From assembly GCA_032464575.1 (NCBI GenBank), contig JAWDKM010000004.1:124001-188000 (forward strand): a stretch of 64,000 nt of DNA, in the 5' to 3' direction. This document shows positions 26,149 to 34,294 of the stretch, piece after piece. The first letter of the stretch is position 1; the number at the start of each line of letters is the position of its first letter. The stretch is from Pontivivens sp032464575 (GTDB taxonomy: Bacteria > Pseudomonadota > Alphaproteobacteria > Rhodobacterales > Rhodobacteraceae). The notes beneath the pieces are model-generated. The model was not told the origin of the DNA and did not search any database. It saw nothing but the letters and a program-made list of their open reading frames with translations. A program made the position numbers and the translations under genes.

Positions 26149-26180
26149 CTCTCTCTTCGTCAAATATCCCCGCCGGAGGC
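26149..26180 (-). repeat. Gene-end element overlapping folB 3' end
   Basis: On the minus strand GCCTCCGGCGGGGATATTTG then ACGAAGAGAGAG. The first 21 bases are translated as the last codons and stop of folB (ASGGDI then TGA). Confidence 0.65.
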
Positions 26181-26993
26181 TGCCTCCGCTCGCATCCCGC
26201 CGTCCCGCCCGAGCGTCTCGACCTCGCCTGCTCCAAGCTCCCGCGCCAGCCAATCCGCCAAGGCGACGGGCTCGGCTTCGGGCGGCACGGCGGCGGCGAG
26301 CACGAGTTTGGACGGCGCCCAGAGGCAGACGAAACCCTGCCCCAGCGCCCAGTCGATCTCCGTCCGGCTGGCGGCGACGGTGAAGCGCGGATCGCGCCCC
26401 GCCAGCTCCCACGCCGCCTGCTCCATGGCGAGCAGCGTAAGGCGCCGCCCCGCCTCGCCCGACGCATCGGGCACCTGCGCCGGCGGCAGCACGACGACCA
26501 TGGGACCGGTCAGCGCCCGGTGATCCGCCCCTGCCTCCAGCCGCACCACACGCGGCGTCGAACCGCCGGGGGCCTGCGCGACCACGTCCTCGCGCCGCCG
26601 CACGATCTCAACGCCCAGCGCGCCGGGGATGCGGTCGAGCTTCTCGACCCGGACGAAGACGCGGCGCGCCCGCCGGTCCGCGAGCGACCGCGCCGCGATC
26701 CCTTCGGCCAGTGTTTCCAACAGGTTGAGCCGCCGCTCCGCGAGCTCCGCCTCCACCGCACCGACCAGCGTGTCATAGCTCAGCACGCTGTCCACGTCGT
26801 CGCCCTCCGCACTCGCCGCGACCTCCAGCACGATGTCGAAGCGCAGGCGCTGGGTCTGGCCGCGCTCGCTCTCGAACGCGCCGATCTCGACCGCGCGCAC
26901 GTAATCGCGCACCGAGATGCGGTCCGGCCGCTCGGCCTGCGCCGCCGCACGCTCGGCCAGGGGAGAGAAGGCGGTGAGAAGATCGTCGGCCAT
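26160..26993 (-). CDS. folB: Dihydroneopterin aldolase with C-terminal extension
   Basis: 277 residues, about twice the usual 120. Residues ~20-130 are FolB: VEIGAFESERGQTQRLRFDI, VLSYDTLVGAVEAEL, LNLLETLAEGIAA and VFVRVEKLDRIPG. The remaining 140 residues (from VRLEAGADHRALTG) are a separate unrecognised domain. FolB splits dihydroneopterin into hydroxymethyl-dihydropterin and glycolaldehyde. The ATG at 26993 is preferred over the one at 27014 because of GGGGAC before it. The last codons come from a dispersed repeat. Promoter-distal partners are redoxin, HAD, folP and glmM. Confidence 0.82.
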   Translation of the reverse strand: MADDLLTAFSPLAERAAAQAERPDRISVRDYVRAVEIGAFESERGQTQRLRFDIVLEVAASAEGDDVDSVLSYDTLVGAVEAELAERRLNLLETLAEGIAARSLADRRARRVFVRVEKLDRIPGALGVEIVRRREDVVAQAPGGSTPRVVRLEAGADHRALTGPMVVVLPPAQVPDASGEAGRRLTLLAMEQAAWELAGRDPRFTVAASRTEIDWALGQGFVCLWAPSKLVLAAAVPPEAEPVALADWLARELGAGEVETLGRDGGMRAEAASGGDI

Positions 26994-27163
26994 GCCGGTC
27001 CCCCTGCAAGTCATCCCAGTCGCCCTAGCCTGCGCCGCCCCTGCTCACAAGCGCGGAACCGACCCGCAGCGCCGCTTTCCGGCCCTCGCTTGACAAAACC
27101 GGGAGGCACGCTCAGGTTGCTGCAAATCCGGCGCGCCCTTGCGCGCTTTTTTGAGACCACCCA

Positions 27164-27182
27164 TATGCTCAACGTGAGCATA
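27164..27182. promoter_or_regulatory. Palindromic operator upstream of nadA (TATGCTCA-N3-TGAGCATA)
   Basis: TATGCTCAACGTGAGCATA has 8-bp perfect arms and ends 23 bases before the nadA ATG. From memory this resembles sites bound by the NadQ repressor of NAD synthesis in alphaproteobacteria. A TTGACA at 27090 may be part of a promoter but its -10 is unclear. Confidence 0.6.
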
Positions 27183-27205
27183 ACAATGTCGGGAGGAGCG
27201 GCACC

Positions 27206-28261
27206 ATGTTCCTGAACGCCAATACCAGGGCCGAGGCCGCGCGCGCCGAGCTTGCCGCGCATTACGATCTGGAACCCTCCGAGGCCGCGATGCGCGCCAC
27301 CGCGGCGCAATACGACATCGTGAAGGACGTGATCCCAGAGCCCGACTGGATGGGCTTCGCGCCCTACGTGCGGGAGATCAACCGGCTCAAGAAGGAGAAG
27401 GACGCCGTCGTTCTCGCCCACAACTACATGACGCCCGAGATCTTCCACGGCGTGGCGGACGTGGCCGGCGACAGCCTGCAACTGGCGATCGAGGCGACGA
27501 AGGTGCGCCAGCAGACGATCATCCAGTGCGGCGTGCACTTCATGGCCGAGACGTCGAAGATCCTGAACCCGGAAAAGACCGTCCTGATCCCCGACAGCCG
27601 TGCGGGCTGCTCGCTGGCGTCCTCGATCACCGCCGCGGACATCGCGAAGATGCGTGCCGACTATCCAGGCGCCCAGGTTGTCAGCTACGTCAACACCACC
27701 GCCGCGGTGAAGGCGGCCTCCGACATCTGCTGCACCTCCTCCAACGCGCTGGCCATCGTCGAGGCGCAGCCGGGCGACACGGTCATCATGACGCCCGACG
27801 GCTACCTCGCGCAGAATATCGCAGCCCAGTCCACCAAGCGCGTGGTCTACTGGGAGGGGGCCTGCATCGTCCACGAACAGTTCACCGCCGAGGAACTCCG
27901 CGCCTTCCGCGAGGGCTATCCGGGCGTCGCGATCATCGCCCACCCCGAATGCCCGCCCGAGGTCGTCGCCGAGGCCGATTTCACCGGGTCCACCGCCGGC
28001 ATGATCCAGTGGGTCAAGACCAACCGCCCCGAAAAGGTCGTCATGGTCACCGAGTGTTCGATGAGCGACAATGTGGCGGCAGAGACACCGGACGTGGATT
28101 TCGTCCGCCCGTGCAACATCTGTCCCCATATGAAACGCATCAGCCTCGAGAACATCCTCTGGTCGCTGCATTCCGGGACGGAGGAGGTGACCGTGCCCGA
28201 GGATCTGCTCGCCCCGGCCCGCCGCGCCGTCGAGCGGATGATCGAGGTCACGAATTCCTGA
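27206..28261 (+). CDS. nadA: Quinolinate synthase
   Basis: 351 residues. VLAHNYMTPEIFHGVADVAG opens the first domain. The cluster-ligating cysteines are in IIQCGVHFMAE, SDICCTSSNA or nearby, and TECSMSDN, with CNICPHMKR at the C-terminus. The enzyme condenses iminoaspartate with dihydroxyacetone phosphate using a [4Fe-4S] cluster. GGGAGGAGCGGCACC precedes the ATG. nadB follows after one unrelated gene. Confidence 0.94.
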   Translation: MFLNANTRAEAARAELAAHYDLEPSEAAMRATAAQYDIVKDVIPEPDWMGFAPYVREINRLKKEKDAVVLAHNYMTPEIFHGVADVAGDSLQLAIEATKVRQQTIIQCGVHFMAETSKILNPEKTVLIPDSRAGCSLASSITAADIAKMRADYPGAQVVSYVNTTAAVKAASDICCTSSNALAIVEAQPGDTVIMTPDGYLAQNIAAQSTKRVVYWEGACIVHEQFTAEELRAFREGYPGVAIIAHPECPPEVVAEADFTGSTAGMIQWVKTNRPEKVVMVTECSMSDNVAAETPDVDFVRPCNICPHMKRISLENILWSLHSGTEEVTVPEDLLAPARRAVERMIEVTNS

Positions 28262-28307
28262 CGCGGTCCGCGTTCGCCGCTTCCTTGGACAGATTGGGGA
28301 CTGATCC

Positions 28308-28976
28308 ATGCTCCGCACCCTCACGCTCATCGTCGCGCTGGTCCTTCCGGGGGCCGCCCTCGCCTGCCAGCCGCTGCCGCTCGGCTCGCAATTCGACGCG
28401 GAACTGCCGCGCGACGGCAGCCACAACCCGGCGCTCTTCAACCTCGCGGTGCTGCACGCGGTCAACACCGCGCGCTGCAACGCGGACCTGCCGCTGCTCG
28501 CCGTGGAGCCGGGGCTGAACAACGCGGCGCAGAAGCATTCCGACGACATGGTCCGGCTCGGCTTCTTCGACCATGCCTCGCCGGTGCCGGGGCGCGAGAC
28601 GCTGGTCGCGCGGGTCCAGGCCGAGGGGCTGCAGCCCAACCGCGTCGCGGAGAATATCGGGCAGGACTACATGGTCCAGTACGAGCAGGGCCGCGACTAC
28701 CGCGTGCTCGATGCCGCCGCCTGCCGGTTCACCTACGAACGCGGCGTGGGTCTGACCGACCGCGCGCAAGGCCTCGTCGGCCGCGCCCCGTCCGAGATCC
28801 CGCGCCAGACCTATGCGAGTGCGGGCCGCTCGCTGGTCGAGGGTTGGCTGGCGAGTTCCGAGCATCGCTCCAACCTGCTTGACCCCGCCTTCAGCCGCCA
28901 CGGCGCGGGCTTCGCCGTGACCGAGGAGCAGACGCTCTGCGGGCGTCTCATCGCCACCCAGGTGCTCCTGCAGTGA
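28308..28976 (+). CDS. Secreted CAP-domain protein
   Basis: 222 residues. Signal peptide MLRTLTLIVALVLPGAALA, then a CAP/SCP fold with LFNLAVLHAVNTARCNADLP, AQKHSDDMVRLGFFDHASP, RVAENIG and WLASSEHRSNLLDPAFSRHG. Periplasmic or secreted. An insert (about residues 115-175) between the last two motifs is longer than in short bacterial CAP proteins. It lies between nadA and nadB on the same strand, probably co-transcribed, without an obvious link to NAD synthesis. Confidence 0.82.
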   Translation: MLRTLTLIVALVLPGAALACQPLPLGSQFDAELPRDGSHNPALFNLAVLHAVNTARCNADLPLLAVEPGLNNAAQKHSDDMVRLGFFDHASPVPGRETLVARVQAEGLQPNRVAENIGQDYMVQYEQGRDYRVLDAAACRFTYERGVGLTDRAQGLVGRAPSEIPRQTYASAGRSLVEGWLASSEHRSNLLDPAFSRHGAGFAVTEEQTLCGRLIATQVLLQ

Positions 28977-29027
28977 CGCCCTCTCAAGAACCTTCATTCC
29001 GGGCGCCCGCCACGCCGGAGGGGGCGG

Positions 29028-30596
29028 ATGACCGATAACGTCTTCGAGGCCGAAGGCACGCTCATCGTCGGCGCGGGCCTTGCCGGGCTCTTCACCGCGC
29101 TGAAGCTCGCCCCGCGGCCCTGCACGGTCCTGTCGCCCGAACCGATCGGCGTCGGCGCCTCCTCGGCTTGGGCGCAGGGGGGCATCGCGGCGGCCGTCGG
29201 CCTCGGCGACACGGCGGCCGCCCACGCGCTCGACACCATCGCGGCCGGCGCCGGGCTGGTGGACGAGACCGTGGCCCGCTTCGTGACGGAGGAGGCGGCC
29301 GCCCGCATCTTCGACCTGCTCGACTACGGCGCGCCCTTCGACAAGGACAGCGAGGGCAAGCTCCTGCAATCGCGCGAGGCCGCCCATTCCGCGAGCCGCG
29401 TGGTCCGCGTCTCCGGCGATCAGGCGGGCCGCGCGATCATGGACGCGCTGATCCGCACGGCGCACGCCACCCCCTCGATCCGCGTCATCGAGAACGTGGT
29501 GGTCGACGACCTCGCCGTCGCGGACGGCCACGTGGTCGGCGCGCTCGCCCGGCGCACGGACGATCCCATGGCCTCGCCCATCCTCTTCCGCGCCTCAGAG
29601 GTCGTGCTGGCCACGGGCGGCGTCGGCGGGCTCTTTGCCGTCACGACCAATCCGGCGCGGGTGCGCGGTCAGGGGCTCGGCCTTGCGGCACGCGCCGGGG
29701 CCGAGTGCATCGACGTGGAGTTCGTGCAGTTCCACCCCACTGGCATCGCGGTGGACCGCGACCCCTGCCCGCTCGCCACCGAGGCGCTGCGCGGCCACGG
29801 CGCCACCCTGATCGAAGAGAACGGACACCGCTTCGTCTTCGACACCCATCCCGAGGGCGAGCTTGCCCCGCGCGACATCGTCGCCCGCGCGATCCACGCG
29901 AAGATCATGGCAGGCGGCACCGCGCTCCTCGACACGCGGGAGGCCGTGGGTGCAGCCATCCATGACGAGTTCCCGACCGTGGCGCAGTATTGCCGCGAGG
30001 CGGGCATCGACCCGGTCAGGGAGCCGATCCCCGTGCGTCCCGCCCAGCACTACCACATGGGCGGGGTGAAGACCGACGCGCGCGGCCGCGCCAGCCTGCC
30101 GGGCCTCTGGGCCTGCGGCGAGGTGGCGGCGACGGGGCTGCACGGCGCGAACCGCCTCGCCTCCAATTCCCTCCTGGAGGCCGTGGTCTTCGCCAACCGG
30201 ATCGCCGCCGATATCGGCACCCGGGCCGCGGGGGCACTGCACGGCCCTGTCACCCTGCCCGATCCGATGCACGGCCCCGCCCCGCGCCGCGAACCGGCGG
30301 AGGCGATCGCGACCCTGCGGCGGACCATGAACGACCATGTCGGCGTCTTGCGGAGCGCCGCGGGCCTGCGCACCGCCCTGCGCGAGATCCGCAAGGTCGC
30401 CGGAGAGGACGCGGGCGGCTCCCGCGCGCTCCTCAACATGACGGATGCCGCCACCCTGATCGCCGCCGCCGCCCTCCTGCGCGAGGAAAGCCGCGGCGGC
30501 CACTTCCGCGAGGATTTCCCGGAACCGGTCGAGGCCCAGCGCACCCGCCGCGCCATCACCCTGGCCGACGCGCTGAAACTCCGGGCGAACGCCTAG
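29028..30596 (+). CDS. nadB: L-aspartate oxidase
   Basis: 522 residues. FAD site LIVGAGLAGLFTALKLA, SSAWAQGGIAAAV, active-site region VEFVQFHPTGIAVD, RPAQHYHMGGVKTD with the substrate-binding His/Arg, and GANRLASNSLLEAVVF. It oxidises aspartate to iminoaspartate, the substrate of NadA. GGAGGGGGCGG precedes the ATG. The usual third gene nadC is not found downstream; a DUF6058-type gene follows instead. Confidence 0.94.
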   Translation: MTDNVFEAEGTLIVGAGLAGLFTALKLAPRPCTVLSPEPIGVGASSAWAQGGIAAAVGLGDTAAAHALDTIAAGAGLVDETVARFVTEEAAARIFDLLDYGAPFDKDSEGKLLQSREAAHSASRVVRVSGDQAGRAIMDALIRTAHATPSIRVIENVVVDDLAVADGHVVGALARRTDDPMASPILFRASEVVLATGGVGGLFAVTTNPARVRGQGLGLAARAGAECIDVEFVQFHPTGIAVDRDPCPLATEALRGHGATLIEENGHRFVFDTHPEGELAPRDIVARAIHAKIMAGGTALLDTREAVGAAIHDEFPTVAQYCREAGIDPVREPIPVRPAQHYHMGGVKTDARGRASLPGLWACGEVAATGLHGANRLASNSLLEAVVFANRIAADIGTRAAGALHGPVTLPDPMHGPAPRREPAEAIATLRRTMNDHVGVLRSAAGLRTALREIRKVAGEDAGGSRALLNMTDAATLIAAAALLREESRGGHFREDFPEPVEAQRTRRAITLADALKLRANA

Positions 30597-30793
30597 GCGA
30601 GGATCGCTGGGACGGCAGGTTCGCATGCTCCCGGCGCATTGCGCACGAGCGACCGCGGCCGAGGAAAGGTTTCAGGAAACCAAACGGTTGGCCGCGCCCC
30701 GGGCTCGTCGCGGCCACATGCTTCGGTCCGGCCGGAACCGTCCGGCGTCGACGGCATGATAGGCATGGAGCATGCTCAGCCCAGGAACCGGAC

Positions 30794-31459
30794 ATGCTCC
30801 TGAACTACCTCTACACCCATTTCTTCGAGGAGCGTCAGTTCGCGGACGTTGCGGGGACAGGCGTCGACGCGATTGCGAGCTTGATCGAAACACGCGTCTT
30901 TCCGAATCCATCCTACACCTACACGTGCGTCAGTCACTGCGCCTCCTTCGTTGCGGAGATCCATGAGACGCGAGCGTACCGCTTTCACCTGCGGGGCCAC
31001 ACGAACTGGTATCACGATATCACGCGGTTCGGCCTGACGTCCGAGGCACGCGCCCGCGATCACTTCTTCAATCGCTACGAGGGAGCGAAGCACCTGTTTC
31101 TGTCTAGCGACCTTGGACGCGCGCTCCAAGCGGAGGTGCCCGGCGTCGTCGAGACGTTCGACGGGGACCACGCCGACGCGACATGGCAGCATTTCCTCAA
31201 CGGTGTCTACGGCGTCTGCACCCGCGATGGCCGCCCTGAATCCGTCTTCCTGAAGCAAGCCGGGGTCATGTTCATCGACCATATGATCGCGAACGGCATC
31301 GATCCGTTGTCGGACAGTCGGCGGAGCCTGTTGCAAGACGCCGTCGTCGCCCTCGACACCGTCGCGTCCGACTTCGCCCCTCATGAGGCGCCGACGGCAT
31401 CTCGCCAGCGTTGCATCGTGGACGTCAGGACGCGCCTCGCCGACAGCATTACGGCCTGA
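30794..31459 (+). CDS. DUF6058-like protein
   Basis: 221 residues from MLLNYLYTHFFEERQFADVA, with AGGAA before the ATG; the open frame upstream is a shadow of nadB. FPNPSYTYTCVSHCASFV, TNWYHDITRFGL, WQHFLNGVYGVCTRDG and FAPHEAPTASRQRCI resemble in order the DUF6058 family seen beside natural-product genes. Function unknown; soluble, no signal peptide. GC and codon choice are milder than in nadB, suggesting a later arrival. It is preceded by ~195 bases without features. Confidence 0.55.
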   Translation: MLLNYLYTHFFEERQFADVAGTGVDAIASLIETRVFPNPSYTYTCVSHCASFVAEIHETRAYRFHLRGHTNWYHDITRFGLTSEARARDHFFNRYEGAKHLFLSSDLGRALQAEVPGVVETFDGDHADATWQHFLNGVYGVCTRDGRPESVFLKQAGVMFIDHMIANGIDPLSDSRRSLLQDAVVALDTVASDFAPHEAPTASRQRCIVDVRTRLADSITA

Positions 31460-31824
31460 CGGAAGGCTCGGACGCTGTCACGTTCGCAGCGCCGGTCGGA
31501 GATACCGGATGGGCGGATCTCGCACTCCGGCCATAGCGCCGCGGTCCCTGCCTGCAGGGTTGGGCGGGCCGCCGTCACGGCTCCCGATCTCCATCGGCCC
31601 GGCACCTGACCGCAGCGTTCTGCGGACCGGCATTGTGGCCTCTTCTCCCTGATCGCGTCGCGCGGGCGGCATACGGGCTGGCTCTTCTTCCTGCCCGCGG
31701 CCCTGCTCTGCGCCCTGTCGGCCGGCGGCTGAGCGCGAGCAGGCTTGAAAAGCGTCGCGATCCCTGCACCGTAGGGGCGCAGGTCCTATATGTGACCCAA
31801 CGGAAAAAACAGGGAGACCACAAC
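31460..31824. other. Gap before the TAXI receptor gene
   Basis: No complete gene. One frame between 31649 and 31732 reads GWLFFLPAALLCALSAGG before a stop and could be the tail of a lost membrane protein, but the evidence is thin. The last 60 bases hold the ribosome site (CAGGGAGACC) of the TAXI receptor. Confidence 0.35.
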
Positions 31825-32832
31825 ATGACGCTTCACGGGATGAAGACGCTTCTGGCGGCCGGCGCCGCCTCGCTCGCCCTCACCCCCGCCCTCGCGGAAC
31901 CGGCGGACTACATCCTCGCCACGGCCTCGACCGGCGGGACGTACTACCCGGTCGGCGTGGCGCTGGCCACGCTCACCAAGGTGAAGCTGCAACCCGGTGA
32001 GGAGATCGGCATGTCCGCCATCTCGTCGGCCGGATCGGGCGAGAACATCCGCCTCTTGCGCGAGAACGAAGCGCAGTTCGCGATCCTCCAGGGTCTCTTC
32101 GGCTACTACGCCGCCACCGGCACCGGCCCGCTGGAGGCCGACGGCCCGCAGGAGGAGCTGCGCTCCGTCACCATGCTGTGGCAGAACGTGGAGCACTTCA
32201 TCATCGACAGCGACCGGGTGGACACGGGCACCATCACCGACTTCGCCGCCCTGGCCGGCGAGGCCATGGCGCTTGGCCGCCGCAACTCCGGCACGATCGG
32301 ATCGAACGCGGCCATCCTCGGCGGCTTCGACGTGGACATCTACGCCGATTACGAGCTCATCGAGGGCGGCTACGGCCCGTCCGCCGAAAGCCTGCAGAAC
32401 GGCCAGTCGGCGGGCATCTCCACCCCCGCGGGCGTGCCGGTCGGCGCGGTCAGCCAGCTCTTCGCCTCCGTCGGGGACAGCGTGACGCTGCTCAACTTCA
32501 CGCCCGAGCAGATGACCCAGGCCGATGGCGGCCGAGAGCTCTGGACGGAGTACGTGATCGAGGCGGGGACATATCCGGGCCAGGACGAGGCGGTGACGAC
32601 CATCGCGCAGCCCAACTTTCTGGGCACCCGCGCCGACCTGCCGGATGAGAACGTCTATCTGATCACCAGGACGATCTACGAGAACCTGCCCTTCCTGCAG
32701 GCGATCCACCCGGCGACCCAGGCCATGGCGATCGAAAAGGCCATCGCGGGCCTACCGCTGCCGCTGCACCCGGGCGCGATCCAGTACTACGAGGAAGTGG
32801 GCGTCGAGATCCCGGACCGGCTGCGTCCCTGA
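31825..32832 (+). CDS. TAXI-family TRAP transporter substrate-binding protein
   Basis: 335 residues. Signal peptide MTLHGMKTLLAAGAASLALTP..ALA, then YILATASTGGTYYPVGVALA, the TAXI signature, with ISSAGSGENIRLLRENEAQF and later AIHPATQAMAIEKAIAGL. Periplasmic receptor of a proton- or sodium-driven TRAP importer; ligands of TAXI proteins are often glutamate or other organic acids but cannot be told here. The fused permease is at 34295, two genes away. A hairpin with a T-run follows at 32887. Confidence 0.9.
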   Translation: MTLHGMKTLLAAGAASLALTPALAEPADYILATASTGGTYYPVGVALATLTKVKLQPGEEIGMSAISSAGSGENIRLLRENEAQFAILQGLFGYYAATGTGPLEADGPQEELRSVTMLWQNVEHFIIDSDRVDTGTITDFAALAGEAMALGRRNSGTIGSNAAILGGFDVDIYADYELIEGGYGPSAESLQNGQSAGISTPAGVPVGAVSQLFASVGDSVTLLNFTPEQMTQADGGRELWTEYVIEAGTYPGQDEAVTTIAQPNFLGTRADLPDENVYLITRTIYENLPFLQAIHPATQAMAIEKAIAGLPLPLHPGAIQYYEEVGVEIPDRLRP

Positions 32833-32850
32833 CCTCTTCACTTGTGACAG

Positions 32851-32872
32851 GTCCCGGCTCTTCGGCCGGGAC
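32851..32872. repeat. Hairpin GTCCCGGC-N6-GCCGGGAC
   Basis: 8-bp perfect stem. First of a set of dispersed palindromes of two types (GTCCCGGC..GCCGGGAC and CCCCGGA..TCCGGGG) that recur at 33229, 33279, 33378, 33412, 45229-45428, 45749-45865, 50351 and 63362. Confidence 0.65.
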
Positions 32873-32886
32873 GACAGCTACATACC

Positions 32887-32914
32887 GCCCCGGCCCCTGC
32901 GCCGGGGCTGTTTT
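32887..32914 (+). terminator. Terminator of the TAXI receptor gene
   Basis: GCCCCGGC-CCCTGC-GCCGGGGC followed by TGTTTTCTT, 55 bases after the stop. An 8-bp stem with a T-rich tail, a conventional Rho-independent shape. Confidence 0.75.
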
Positions 32915-32928
32915 CTTGGACCGAACCG

Positions 32929-33201
32929 ATGAGTCCGCAGCGCACGATCCGCCTCCGGTTCGCTCTTTGCGATCCGGCCGATATCCACCGCATCCGCAAC
33001 CTCGGCGAGGATCTCTATCGGCAGATCGAGCGGACCGAGCTAGGCGACATCGGCGGGCTCGACACCGTCGACCGCGCGACCGACAGCCTCGTGGTCCATA
33101 TCCCCCACGCCCGACACGTCCGCCGCATGCAGCGCATGGTCGAGGATCTTGTGCGCGAGCATGGTTTGCGCGACATGGCCACGCTCCGCACGGAGCCCTG
33201 A
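32929..33201 (+). CDS. Small hypothetical protein
   Basis: 90 residues: RTIRLRFALCDPADIHRIRN then LGEDLYRQIERTELGDIGGL and SLVVHIPHARHVRRMQRMVE. An alternating strand-helix pattern like small ferredoxin-fold proteins of unknown function that start with a charged strand. No signal peptide or cofactor motif. It lies between a terminator and a repeat cluster and could be translated on its own. Real gene likely, function unknown. Confidence 0.55.
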   Translation: MSPQRTIRLRFALCDPADIHRIRNLGEDLYRQIERTELGDIGGLDTVDRATDSLVVHIPHARHVRRMQRMVEDLVREHGLRDMATLRTEP

Positions 33202-33224
33202 GGCGCCTCGGCAATACCGACCAA

Positions 33225-33440
33225 GGGTTGCCAACGGTCCCGGCGCTTCGGCTGGGACGGTTCGTTCTTTCCCGACCGCCCCGGACTTGATCCGGGGCCG
33301 CTCGCCAAGGGGCGCAGAGTTCGATGAGGCGGCCCCGACGCCCCGCGAACCCCAAAAAAGCACCGCTCCAAACGGTCCCGGCGCTCCGGCCGGGACGGCC
33401 CCAGGACCACCGCCCCGGACCTGATCCGGGGCCTTCCCCA
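33225..33440. repeat. Cluster of REP-like hairpins
   Basis: Alternating units: GTCCCGGCGCTTCGGCTGGG near 33229, CCCCGGACTTGATCCGGGG near 33281, GTCCCGGCGCTCCGGCCGGG near 33378, CCCCGGACCTGATCCGGGG near 33414. They fill the 367-base gap before the hydroxylase gene. Two sequence types alternate regularly, as in other clusters at 45229 and 45749. Confidence 0.7.
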
Positions 33441-33568
33441 GCCGCCCCACACAATTCATGCCCCGTTCATGTCGAGGTCAGGCCCCCTCCACCCCCGCTT
33501 CCCATCTTGAGAACCAGTCGGAAGCGCAGTCGCGCCCGGCCCGAAGCGTCCAGCATGGGAGAGACGAC

Positions 33569-34177
33569 ATGAAACACTTCAAACGCATCCGCTCCGACGT
33601 GCCCACCGAGCCGTTCCTGGCAGAGATCGCCGGCGTCGATGACGCCTGGGCCAATGCCACCGGCCGGCAGGAGAAGATCGCCGTGCAGCGCGAGGCCCTC
33701 GCCATTCCGCTGCGTGGCCTGCGCAAGTCGATGATCCACGGCCGCGCCCGCCGCGACGTGCATGAGAGCCGGTGGACCAGCGGCTCGGCGAACTTCCCCA
33801 GGGCCCGCGCCTTCATCGAGGAGGTCGCCGCCGAGCTCGACTGCGACCTCAGCCGGGCCAAGATAGTCTGCCTGCCCGCCGGTCGCCGCGTCTATCCCCA
33901 TATCGATCGCGGCGAGTACTACCGCCTGCGCGGGCGCTACCACTTCGTCCTGAAATCCTCCGCCGGGTCCTGGCTGAAGGCGGGTGACGAGGAGGTCCGG
34001 ATGCGCGAGGGCGAGCTCTGGTGGTTTGACAACGACGAGATGCACGAAGCCTTCAACGATGGCGACGAGGACCGGATCCACATGATCTTCGACCTCCTGC
34101 CCGCCGACATGCGCGCCCGTGCGGCCGCCGCCACCGCCAAGGCTCAGGCCGCCGAGACCGCGGCCCAGATCGCCTGA
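33569..34177 (+). CDS. Aspartyl/asparaginyl beta-hydroxylase-like dioxygenase
   Basis: 202 residues. The jelly-roll core shows VYPHIDRGEYYRLRGRYHFV with Fe-ligands His111 and Asp113, the third ligand probably His159 in NDEMHEAFND, and Arg169 (DRIHMIF) to hold 2-oxoglutarate. The ATG at 33569 follows GGGAGAGACGAC. The C-terminal 25 residues are Ala-rich. Such bacterial enzymes hydroxylate free or carrier-bound amino acids or small proteins. Its position between the receptor and permease of a TAXI-TRAP system suggests its substrate may be what the transporter brings in (inference). Confidence 0.8.
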   Translation: MKHFKRIRSDVPTEPFLAEIAGVDDAWANATGRQEKIAVQREALAIPLRGLRKSMIHGRARRDVHESRWTSGSANFPRARAFIEEVAAELDCDLSRAKIVCLPAGRRVYPHIDRGEYYRLRGRYHFVLKSSAGSWLKAGDEEVRMREGELWWFDNDEMHEAFNDGDEDRIHMIFDLLPADMRARAAAATAKAQAAETAAQIA

Positions 34178-34198
34178 CCGCGGCCTCCCCCGGCGGGA

Positions 34199-34224
34199 GC
34201 GCCCTGGACCGCAGTCCGGGGCGC
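34199..34224 (+). terminator. Hairpin after the hydroxylase gene
   Basis: GCGCCCTGGAC-CGCA-GTCCGGGGCGC, 11-bp stem with one T-G pair, 21 bases after the stop. Confidence 0.6.
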
Positions 34225-34294
34225 TCGCACGTCTTCCCCTTGATCCCGCGCCCTTCGCCGGGCCACTCTCCCCCGACTGAGAGGGAGGACCCCG

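Noticed and set aside
31649..31732. Possible C-terminal remnant of a membrane protein (GWLFFLPAALLCALSAGG then stop)
   Set aside because: Only 27 codons and a common hydrophobic composition; no upstream continuation can be followed, so not called a pseudogene.
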